Shown here in pieces: positions 1 through 5,603 of a stretch of DNA of 7,411 nt. The notes below the pieces were generated by a model. That model was not told where the DNA came from. It searched no databases and was given only the letters and a program-made list of their open reading frames with translations. A program made the position numbers and the translations under genes. The DNA is taken from the NCBI GenBank assembly GCA_905233865.1, contig CAJOGH010000045.1, positions 1 to 7,411 of the forward strand. The letters run 5' to 3'. Each line of letters starts with the position of its first letter. The stretch's first letter is position 1. Origin of the DNA: an uncultured Atopobiaceae bacterium. GTDB taxonomy: Bacteria > Actinomycetota > Coriobacteriia > Coriobacteriales > Atopobiaceae.

Positions 1-657
1 GGGCACGGTACCGTTGCCGGGAAGCGCCATACCGATGGCCTCGGTCAGGCAGTTCATGGAGTTGGCGGTGTACATGCCCGAGCAGCTACCACAGCTGGGA
101 CAGGCGTTGCGCTCGTAGTCAGCCACGCCCTCCTCGTCCAGCGTGCCCGCGGCGTAGGCGCCCACGGCCTCGAACATGTGCGACAGGCAGGTGCGGCGCC
201 CGTCGTCCAGGTGACCGGCGAGCATGGGGCCGCCGGAGACGAAGATCGTGGGCACGTCGATGCGCGCGGCGGCCATGAGCAGGCCCGGCACGTTCTTGTC
301 GCAGTTGGGAATCATGACCAGGCCGTCAAACTGGTGGGCGACGGCCATGCACTCGGTGGAGTCGGCAATGAGGTCACGGGTGACCAGGGAGTACTTCATG
401 CCAACGTGGCCCATGGCAATGCCGTCGCACACGGCGATGGCAGGGAACTCGATAGGCGTGCCGCCGGCCATGCGGATACCCGCCTTGACCGCCTCGGCGA
501 CCTTGTCCAGGTTCATGTGGCCGGGGACGATCTCGTTGTACGAGCACACGACGCCAATGAGCGGGCGCTCGAACTCCTCACGGGTGAGACCGAGGGCGTA
601 CAGGAGACTGCGGTTGGGGGCACGTCCGACCCCCTGCGTGATCTGGCTCGATGGCAT
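1..657 (-). CDS. ilvD: Dihydroxy-acid dehydratase, N-terminal part (runs off left edge)
   Basis: Catalyses dehydration of 2,3-dihydroxy-isovalerate and 2,3-dihydroxy-3-methylvalerate to the 2-oxo acids, the third common step of valine and isoleucine synthesis, using an Fe-S cluster and Mg2+ in the cytoplasm. Only the first 219 codons are inside the window; family members are about 550-570 residues. The frame is open from the ATG at 657 to the edge. Visible IlvD hallmarks are ITQGVGRAPNRSLLYALG at residues 6-23, VPGHMNLDK at 44-52, the CDGIAMGH block at 77-84, IPNCDK at 116-121 and CGSCSGMYTANSMN at 189-202. Cys119 and Cys192 align with cluster-ligand cysteines. The position that reads TPCN in many [2Fe-2S] homologues is VPGH here, as in the E. 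coli and Bacillus enzymes, so the cluster type is not settled. A GAGGAG Shine-Dalgarno at 663-668, five bases upstream, supports the start. Unlike ilvBNC it is cut off from ilvC by a plus-strand gene, so it probably needs its own promoter. Confidence 0.96.
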   Translation of the reverse strand, partial: MPSSQITQGVGRAPNRSLLYALGLTREEFERPLIGVVCSYNEIVPGHMNLDKVAEAVKAGIRMAGGTPIEFPAIAVCDGIAMGHVGMKYSLVTRDLIADSTECMAVAHQFDGLVMIPNCDKNVPGLLMAAARIDVPTIFVSGGPMLAGHLDDGRRTCLSHMFEAVGAYAAGTLDEEGVADYERNACPSCGSCSGMYTANSMNCLTEAIGMALPGNGTVP

Positions 658-768
658 AGGCGCTCCTCTCTCCTACCGCATGCGCGGTGTGTCCCACAAG
701 GATACGCCTTAGCCCAGCTTGGGCTTGGTGGTGGTAACGCCTTTGACATGTGCCGCCATGACAGCCGA

Positions 769-849
769 CGACCATACACTTTGCCGGCTCTTGTCGGCAA
801 AAGCCCAGTTGAGGGTCGAGATGCTACAATCTCTTATGCCAAAGTGTAT
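769..849 (+). repeat. Left copy of 81-bp structured repeat with inverted ends
   Basis: This copy matches 1996-2076 in the same orientation at 72 of 81 positions with no gaps. Its ends are inverted: ATACACTTTG at 774-783 pairs with CAAAGTGTAT at 840-849. Inside is a 7-bp perfect stem, TTTGCCG (780-786) with CGGCAAA (795-801), around an 8-base loop. A second stem is GAGAT/ATCTC around 818-833. The outer stem and the first inner stem share bases, so they would compete. Size, inverted ends and inner hairpins suit a MITE-like or REP-like dispersed element, or a structured regulatory site. The class is my inference; the repeat itself is directly visible. Confidence 0.9.
771..800 (-). promoter_or_regulatory. 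Candidate promoter inside left repeat, facing ilvD
   Basis: Read on the minus strand, TTGCCG (795-800) is followed after 18 bases by TATGGT (771-776), a fair match to sigma-70-type -35 and -10 elements. Transcription would start near 763-765, giving a leader of about 106 bases before the ilvD ATG at 657. The same arrangement in the right repeat has the better -35 TTGCCA. The hexamers overlap the repeat's stem sequences, so their conservation may reflect structure rather than promoter function. Confidence 0.3.
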
Positions 850-906
850 ATTCGCGTCGTAGGACGGCGCGTTTCTGGCGATAAGAGCCAAGGGGGAAGA
901 AAGACC

Positions 907-1977
907 ATGAACCTGTGCCTCGGGGGACCAACCGCCCTGTGTGCGCTGCGCATTTGCCGCGTGCGCCACGCCATGCCTCACTATCTCACCATTGTCAAAC
1001 CGCCGAGCCCGGCCCCCTACTCTCGGTGGTCTGCGGCGCACCTGCGTGAGGCGCTCTCCCCCATAGAGGGGCTGGCGGACGCGATGGGCCCAGCGCGCAT
1101 TGACGTCTGCGTCCCCCATCGGAAGAACCGCGTGCAGTCTACCTCAGTCAGGAACATCGTCTGCGCGCCCTCCTGGTTCAAGAGCCCCTTCATGCACGTG
1201 AACAACAGCCTCTCGTTCGCGGGGCCGGAACTGCTGCTGGCGCAAGAGGCCGCGCGCGGCTCCCTCACCAGCACTGCCCTGCTGGCATACGAGCTCTGCG
1301 GCACCTACGCTCACGACCCGCTGGCCAAGACCATACGCTATGGACTTGATCCCGTATGTGACCGCGCGAGCATCCGGCGCTTCATCCAGGACACGCCTGG
1401 CAAGATCCGCGGCAGGAGCAAGCTCACGCAAGCCCTTGCGTACGTGCGCGAAAACTCCTGGTCGCCCATGGAGTCGATCCTGGCCCTCGTCCTGAGCCTG
1501 CCGCTGAGCAAGGGCGGGTACGGAGTCCGGCAGCTCACACTCAATCGCAGGGCTCCCGACGGGCAAGACTGCGCGCGCATACCCGACATCCTGCTCGGCT
1601 CCACCAAAGTTGGCATCAACTACGAGGGCGAGGGGCACTTTGAGACCGTCGCGCTCACCGATGCCGCGATCCAGGCCGCGGCGTGCGTATCGTCCGAGTC
1701 GCTCGCGCAGATAGAGATGGCAGGTCAGAGCATGCGCGCTAGCATCGTGCGTGACAAGCGGCGCGATCGCGAGTTGCTCCTAGCAGGCTACCGGGTCGTG
1801 ACGGTCACGAAGGAGGACCTGCACAATCAGCCGACCCTTGACGAGCTTGTCTGGCAGCTCCAGCGGCTGGTGGCTCTTGAGACGAGTGCGACGGAGCCCA
1901 CCAAGACCGAGGTTGTCGGGGGCAGGGTGGCCCAAGCCAAGCGACGCGCGCTTCTTCGCCACCTGATGCGCCGCTAA
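907..1977 (+). CDS. Accessory protein with C-terminal PD-(D/E)xK/DUF559-like nuclease region
   Basis: A 356-residue protein with no assigned function; no signal peptide or clear membrane segment is seen. The ATG at 907 has a strong AAGGGGGA Shine-Dalgarno (890-897). The frame is open further upstream, but that part is only antisense to ilvD. The C-terminal half resembles small Vsr/DUF559-like PD-(D/E)xK nucleases: SPMES at 186-190, GGYG at 203-206, PDILL at 226-230, a strand ending NYEGEGH at 238-244, then VRDKRRDRELLLAGYRVVTV at 281-300. Where relatives usually read E-Y-D, this protein has N238-Y-E240, so a catalytic acid may be changed. The N-terminal half (about 1-160, with LLAYELCGTY at 125-134) resembles the region before this domain in Coriobacteriia hypothetical proteins, some labelled AbiEi-like. 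That recognition is from memory. The gene opposes all its neighbours, sits between two direct repeats and separates ilvC from ilvD, which suggests insertion. Roles in defence, toxin-antitoxin function or element mobility are guesses. Confidence 0.75.
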   Translation: MNLCLGGPTALCALRICRVRHAMPHYLTIVKPPSPAPYSRWSAAHLREALSPIEGLADAMGPARIDVCVPHRKNRVQSTSVRNIVCAPSWFKSPFMHVNNSLSFAGPELLLAQEAARGSLTSTALLAYELCGTYAHDPLAKTIRYGLDPVCDRASIRRFIQDTPGKIRGRSKLTQALAYVRENSWSPMESILALVLSLPLSKGGYGVRQLTLNRRAPDGQDCARIPDILLGSTKVGINYEGEGHFETVALTDAAIQAAACVSSESLAQIEMAGQSMRASIVRDKRRDRELLLAGYRVVTVTKEDLHNQPTLDELVWQLQRLVALETSATEPTKTEVVGGRVAQAKRRALLRHLMRR

Positions 1978-1995
1978 CGTGGCTGGGCCGAACGG

Positions 1996-2080
1996 CGACC
2001 ATACACTTTGCCGGCTCTCTTTGGCAAAAGCCCAGTTGAGGGTCGAGATACTACGAAGATTTATGCCAAAGTGTATGGTC
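1996..2080 (+). repeat. Right copy of the structured repeat with perfect 14-bp inverted ends
   Basis: This is the second copy of the element at 769-849, in direct orientation, with starts 1,227 bp apart. Here the inverted ends are longer: GACCATACACTTTG at 1997-2010 and CAAAGTGTATGGTC at 2067-2080 are perfectly complementary over 14 bp. The inner hairpin persists as TTTGCCG (2007-2013) with TGGCAAA (2022-2028). The C-to-T change relative to the left copy leaves a G-U pair, and the other two changes in this region fall in the loop. The second inner stem (GAGAT/ATCTC) is lost. It begins 18 bases after the stop codon of the plus-strand gene and ends 11 bases before the terminator hairpin. No target-site duplication is obvious. 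Confidence 0.9.
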
Positions 2081-2091
2081 AGCGCTACCGC

Positions 2092-2147
2092 ACATAGCAA
2101 AGGGGCGAGAAGAGCCAAGCACTTCCCGCCCCTCGGCGATGCTATGT
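2092..2147 (-). terminator. Large stem-loop terminator between convergent ilvC and accessory gene
   Basis: An outer 8-bp stem pairs ACATAGCA (2092-2099) with TGCTATGT (2140-2147). An inner 12-base stem pairs 2101-2112 with 2122-2133 with a single A-C mismatch, closing a 9-base loop. It lies 13 bases beyond the ilvC stop codon on the minus strand and is also downstream of the plus-strand gene, so it can serve both directions. Neither side has a T tract, so it is a hairpin-only terminator candidate or an mRNA 3'-end stabiliser. Confidence 0.65.
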
Positions 2148-2160
2148 CGCGGACGCTGCC

Positions 2161-3180
2161 TTAGTTGGAGGCGGTGTCCAGGTCGGTGTCGTTCTTCCAG
2201 AGCATGGACTCGCGGAGCTCGCGGCCGACCTTCTCCATCTGGTGCTCGGCCAGCAGGTCGCGCTTGGAGTTAAAGAACGTGCGGCCGTTCTTGTTCTCGG
2301 CGATCCAGCGGCCGGCAAAGGTGCCGTCCTGGATGTCGGAGAGCACGGCGCGCATGTTGGCCTTGACCTGGTCGTGGGGAAGCACGCGGGGGCCGCTGAC
2401 GTACTCGCCAAACTCCGCGGTGTCGGAGATGGAGTAGTTCATGGCGGCGATGCCACCCTTGTTGATCAGGTCGACGATGAGCTTCATCTCGTGGATGCAC
2501 TCGAAGTAGGCGTTCTCGGGCTCGTAGCCGGCCTCGACGAGGACCTCAAAGCCGCACTGCATGAGGTCGACGACGCCGCCGCACAGGACGGTCTGCTCGC
2601 CAAAGAGGTCGGTCTCGGTCTCGTCGTGCATCGTGGTCTGCATGATGCCGGCGCGAGCACCACCGATGCCAGCGATGTAGGCCAGCGCGACGTCCAGGCA
2701 GTCGCCCGTGGCGTCCTGCTCGACGGCGACCAGGCAGGGCACGCCCTTGCCGTTCACGTAGGTGGAGCGCACGGTGTGGCCGGGGCCCTTGGGGGCAGCC
2801 ATGAAGACGTTGATGTCGTCGGGCACCACGATCTGCTTGTAGCGGATGTTGAAGCCGTGGGCAAAGGCGACGTAGTTGCCCGCCTCAAGGTTGGGAGCGA
2901 TGCTCGCGTTGTAGACGGCGGCGGCGGCCTCGTCGTTGATGAGCATCATGACGATGTCGGCCCACTTGGCGGCCTCCTCGACCGTCTTGACCTCCAGGCC
3001 GGCCTCGGCGGCGGCGGCACGGGACTTAGAGCCCTCGCGCAGACCGACGCACACGTCACAACCGGAGTCCTTGAGGTTCATAGCGTGGGCGTGACCCTGG
3101 CTGCCGTAGCCGATGACGGCGATCTTCTTGCCGTCGAGCTTGGACAGGTCGCAGTCAGCCTCATAGAACATTTTTGCCAT
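2161..3180 (-). CDS. ilvC: Ketol-acid reductoisomerase (class I)
   Basis: Converts 2-acetolactate and 2-aceto-2-hydroxybutyrate to the 2,3-dihydroxy acids by Mg2+-dependent alkyl migration and NAD(P)H reduction, the second common step of valine and isoleucine synthesis. The protein is 339 residues, the normal short class I size. The Rossmann motif GYGSQGH is at 24-30. The following loop GLREGSKSR (46-54) carries Arg48, Ser51 and Ser53, a pattern usual for NADPH use. The active site shows KGPGH at 131-135, TETDLFGEQ at 188-196 with the metal ligands Asp191 and Glu195, and YFECIHEMK at 225-233 with Glu227 and Glu231. The ATG at 3180 (MAKMFYEADC) is chosen because AGGAG lies nine bases upstream (3190-3194) and residues further upstream are not KARI-like. 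The start lies inside the end of ilvN with a 20-base overlap, pointing to translational coupling. It is the last gene of ilvBNC before the terminator. Confidence 0.98.
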   Translation of the reverse strand: MAKMFYEADCDLSKLDGKKIAVIGYGSQGHAHAMNLKDSGCDVCVGLREGSKSRAAAAEAGLEVKTVEEAAKWADIVMMLINDEAAAAVYNASIAPNLEAGNYVAFAHGFNIRYKQIVVPDDINVFMAAPKGPGHTVRSTYVNGKGVPCLVAVEQDATGDCLDVALAYIAGIGGARAGIMQTTMHDETETDLFGEQTVLCGGVVDLMQCGFEVLVEAGYEPENAYFECIHEMKLIVDLINKGGIAAMNYSISDTAEFGEYVSGPRVLPHDQVKANMRAVLSDIQDGTFAGRWIAENKNGRTFFNSKRDLLAEHQMEKVGRELRESMLWKNDTDLDTASN

Positions 3181-3718
3181 AGTCGAACTCTCCTCTTTCC
3201 TTGGTCTGATCGTAGATGGTCTTGGTTCCGCGCTCGATGGCAACCATGCCGGTGCGTACGAGCTCGAGAATCCCAAATTCGCTAACAAGGTCAACGATGG
3301 CGTTGGTCTTGCTTTCCTCGCCGATGAGCGCGAGGGTGATGGTCGTTGCGGACACGTCGATCGTGGCGGCACGGAAGATGTTGGCCACCTGGATGACGCG
3401 GTTGCAGATCTCGGTCGTGGGCGTGCTCACCTTGATGAGCACGAGCTCGCGACGGATGGACTCGTCCTCGTCCAGCAGCTTGACCGAGTGGACGGGAAGC
3501 AGCTTGCGAAGCTGGTTGCACACGAGCTCGATGCGCTGGTCGGTGGCAACGACCTCGATGGTAATGCGCGAGACCTCCGCGTCGTCGGTAGTGCCCACCG
3601 CGAGCGACTCGATGTTGTAGCCCTTGCGCGAGAACAGGCGCGAGACCTGGCTGAGGACGCCCGCCTCGTTGTCCACGAGGACGGAGAGGGACCTGCGCTT
3701 GATGTTGGTGTCGTTCAT
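3161..3718 (-). CDS. ilvN: Acetolactate synthase small (regulatory) subunit
   Basis: A 185-residue regulatory subunit that binds the catalytic subunit IlvB, raises its activity and confers feedback inhibition, normally by valine. The N-terminal ACT domain spans about residues 9-82. Its LSVLVDNEAGVLSQVSRLFS stretch (11-30) and GYNIESLAVG (33-42) include Asn17, Gly20 and Asn35, which match the positions that form the valine site in E. coli IlvH, so valine sensitivity is likely. The C-terminal ALS small-subunit domain covers about 85-165. Both domains are complete, unlike the very short E. coli IlvM. The ATG at 3718 has GGAGG at 3726-3730, in the 12-base gap after the ilvB stop codon. The gene's last 20 bases include the ilvC start codon. 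The symbol ilvN is used for the order ilvB-ilvN-ilvC; ilvH would be equally acceptable. Confidence 0.97.
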   Translation of the reverse strand: MNDTNIKRRSLSVLVDNEAGVLSQVSRLFSRKGYNIESLAVGTTDDAEVSRITIEVVATDQRIELVCNQLRKLLPVHSVKLLDEDESIRRELVLIKVSTPTTEICNRVIQVANIFRAATIDVSATTITLALIGEESKTNAIVDLVSEFGILELVRTGMVAIERGTKTIYDQTKERGEFDYGKNVL

Positions 3719-3730
3719 CTGTCTCCCTCC

Positions 3731-5434
3731 CTACACTGCCAGGAAGTTGGTGATGTCTTGGCCGTTGGGCACCATCGGGCGGACCATCTCGTCCTCCTGG
3801 ATGGCGCAGTCGATCACGTAGCCGTGGCCACACTCCAGCGCCTCCTTGAGCGCCTGCTCGAGCTCGGCGACCGTGGTGACGCGGCGGCCGGAGAGGCCGT
3901 AGGCGTCGGCGAGCTTGACGAAGTCAGGCGCGCGGTCGAGCGTGGTCTGCGAGAAGCGCTTCTTGTAGATGAGGTTCTGCCACTGGCGCACCATGCCCAG
4001 CACGGAGTTGTTGTACACGACCGTGATGATGGGCAGTTCGTAGTAGGACTCGGTGGCGAGCTCGTTGCAGTTCATGCGGAACGAGCCGTCGCCGGTGATG
4101 TGCACCACGCACTTGTCGGGATTGCCCACCTTGGAGCCAATGGCGGCGCCCAGGCCAAAGCCCATGGTGCCAAAGCCGCCGGAGGTGATCAGCTGGCCGG
4201 GATAGTCGTAGTGGAAATGCTGGGCGACCCAAATCTGGTGCTGGCCCACGTCCGTGGAGACGATGGTGTCCTGCGGGCAGATGCGCGCGATGGTGTCGCT
4301 GATCTGCTTGGGCGTGAGCGTCTCCGAGCTCTTCTCGTACTCCGTCTCCACGGGGTAGGAGAAGACGAACTCCTTCCACTCCTCGTGGGACTGGGGCTCC
4401 AGGCGGTCGTTGAGCTTGGCGAGCACGTCCTTGGCGTCACCGATGATGTGGTGGTCGACGATGACGTTCTTGTTTATCTCGGAGCGGTCGATGTCGATCT
4501 GGACGATCGAGGCCTGACTGGCAAAGGTCTCCGGGTTGAGCGCGATGCGGTCGGAGAAGCGGCAGCCCACCACAATGAGCAGGTCGCAGTTGTCCACGCC
4601 CATGTTGGAGGCCTGGCTGCCGTGCATGCCAATCATGCCGGTGGTCAGCGGGTTGCGGCCGCGGAAGCCGCCGGCTCCCATGAGGGTGATGGCCACGGGC
4701 GCGTCTACAAGCGTGGCAAAGCGCTCGAACTCCTCCTGCGCGCGGGAGCGAACCACGCCGCCGCCGCAGACGAGCATGGGCTTGTTCGCGCCCTTGATCA
4801 TCTCCACCAGGCAGTCGACGTCGTCGTTGTCGACCTCGGGCTCGGCAAAGTTGTGGCTGGCGCGGGCCATGACCTTGGCCAGGCGGCCCTGGCTAAAGTG
4901 CTCGCTCACGGGCAGCGGCTCATAGTCGCAGGTGGCACCCGTGACGTTCTTGGCAATGTCCACCAGCACGGGGCCGGGGCGGCCGGTGCGCGCGACCGCA
5001 AAGGCCTCGCGCATGACCGAGGCCAGCTGCGTGACGTCGGTCACGAGGTAGTTCCACTTGGTGATGGGCATCGTGATACCCGTGATGTCGACCTCCTGGA
5101 AGGCGTCCTTGCCCATCAGGTGCTCGCCCACGTTGCAGGTCACAAAGACCACAGGCGACGAGTCCAGGTAGGCGGTCGCGATGCCGGTCGTCAGGTTGGT
5201 CGAGCCAGGGCCCGAGGTGGCAAAGCAGACGCCCACCTTGCCGGTCGAGCGCGCGTAGCCGTCGGCGGCGTGGCTGGCGCCCTGCTCGTGCGCCGTCAGG
5301 TAGTGATGCAGGTCCGGGTAGTCTACCAGGGCGTCATATACATCTAGGATCGTGCCACCCGGATAGCCAAAGATCGTGTCGACCTGTTGTTCGCGGAGGC
5401 ATTCAAGCACAATCTGAGCACCTGTCAGCTCCAT
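3731..5434 (-). CDS. ilvB: Acetolactate synthase large (catalytic) subunit
   Basis: Thiamine diphosphate- and FAD-dependent acetohydroxyacid synthase, which condenses two pyruvates to acetolactate, or pyruvate with 2-oxobutyrate to acetohydroxybutyrate. It is the committed step of the pathway and acts in the cytoplasm with IlvN. The protein is 567 residues, the family's usual size. The TPP N-terminal domain has GYPGG at 23-27 and the catalytic Glu50 in AHEQGASHAADGYAR (48-62). The central FAD-binding domain has GMIGMHGS (266-273) and RFSDR (292-296). The C-terminal TPP domain has TSGGFGTMGFGLGAAIG (417-433), GDGSF (448-452) and the paired Asn475-Asn476, with MVRQWQ at 481-486. An upstream ATG at 5458 would add eight residues (MRGRGVLL). 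I prefer 5434, which has AGGGG eight bases upstream and gives the family-like MELTGAQIVLECLRE. It is the first gene of ilvBNC, 169 bases after the HAD gene, leaving room for its own promoter. Confidence 0.98.
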   Translation of the reverse strand: MELTGAQIVLECLREQQVDTIFGYPGGTILDVYDALVDYPDLHHYLTAHEQGASHAADGYARSTGKVGVCFATSGPGSTNLTTGIATAYLDSSPVVFVTCNVGEHLMGKDAFQEVDITGITMPITKWNYLVTDVTQLASVMREAFAVARTGRPGPVLVDIAKNVTGATCDYEPLPVSEHFSQGRLAKVMARASHNFAEPEVDNDDVDCLVEMIKGANKPMLVCGGGVVRSRAQEEFERFATLVDAPVAITLMGAGGFRGRNPLTTGMIGMHGSQASNMGVDNCDLLIVVGCRFSDRIALNPETFASQASIVQIDIDRSEINKNVIVDHHIIGDAKDVLAKLNDRLEPQSHEEWKEFVFSYPVETEYEKSSETLTPKQISDTIARICPQDTIVSTDVGQHQIWVAQHFHYDYPGQLITSGGFGTMGFGLGAAIGSKVGNPDKCVVHITGDGSFRMNCNELATESYYELPIITVVYNNSVLGMVRQWQNLIYKKRFSQTTLDRAPDFVKLADAYGLSGRRVTTVAELEQALKEALECGHGYVIDCAIQEDEMVRPMVPNGQDITNFLAV

Positions 5435-5603
5435 GAGCAGCACCCCTCTCCCACGCATCGGGCAACGTCGTTACCCCCAGTAGTGTGTGACGTAGGTGCA
5501 AGTCTAGTACGATTGGCAACCGTCGCGAGCGCGTTTTCGGTACACGACACGCCCCTGCAACGTTACGGGTGGTTTCAGGCTCTCATTTGCGCTCTTATCG
5601 GCC
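5435..5603 (-). promoter_or_regulatory. Leader and probable promoter region of ilvBNC
   Basis: This gap separates the HAD gene stop from the ilvB start. A near-perfect hairpin at 5460-5476 (seven pairs including one G-U, 3-base loop; GGGTAACG and CGTTGCCC on the minus strand) lies upstream of the ilvB Shine-Dalgarno at 5443-5447. It could be an operator palindrome or an RNA hairpin. A TAGACT hexamer on the minus strand, just upstream of the hairpin around 5502-5507, could be a -10 element, but no good -35 accompanies it. I see no T-box core and no leader peptide rich in Ile, Val or Leu codons. Confidence 0.4.

Larger units (their letters stand above)
658..906. other. Non-coding region between ilvD and the accessory gene
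   Basis: The two flanking genes diverge from here, so it should contain promoters for both. It holds the left 81-bp repeat (769-849) and two small hairpins on the ilvD side. One is a perfect 6-bp stem with a 3-base loop at 711-725 (AGCCCA/TGGGCT). The other is a 5-bp stem with a 4-base loop at 675-688 (ACCGC/GCGGT), just upstream of the ilvD Shine-Dalgarno. For the plus-strand gene the only -10-like hexamers I see are TACAAT (825-830) and TATATT (847-852), neither with a convincing -35. I find no convincing gene here. A 16-codon minus-strand reading frame at 709-759 lacks a Shine-Dalgarno and is treated only as a weak leader-peptide idea. Confidence 0.6.

Noticed and set aside
769..849. Repeat as an integron attC site, tRNA gene or T-box riboswitch
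   Set aside because: There are no RYYYAAC/GTTRRRY core sites, no tRNA D-arm or T-arm consensus, and no AGGGTGG-ACCGCG-type T-box core. Only the length and folded outline are similar.
178..906. Upstream extension of the plus-strand gene frame into 178-906 (599-residue version)
   Set aside because: Most of the extension is antisense to ilvD, and it crosses the left repeat. The ATG at 907 has a good Shine-Dalgarno and starts the part that looks like a real protein.
709..1119. Minus-strand frames in which both repeats encode a similar peptide (SISTLNWAFA then SRQSVWS)
   Set aside because: The similarity follows from the DNA repeat being copied without indels. The flanking parts of the two frames are unrelated, and one overlaps the plus-strand gene. 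I take it as translated repeat, not a protein domain.
2242..3285. Plus-strand open frame (347 residues) opposite ilvC
   Set aside because: It is compositionally odd (Val/Gly/Asp/His-rich), with no domain, and is fully explained by codon use of ilvC on the other strand.
3488..5347. Long plus-strand open frame (619 residues) opposite ilvN and ilvB
   Set aside because: It is a shadow of high-GC coding sequence: low-complexity Val/Ala/Gly/His-rich translation with no recognisable domain, opposite clear ilvB motifs.
5435..5458. Upstream ATG for ilvB at 5458 adding MRGRGVLL
   Set aside because: It has no Shine-Dalgarno, while the ATG at 5434 has AGGGG at proper spacing and yields the usual IlvB N-terminus.
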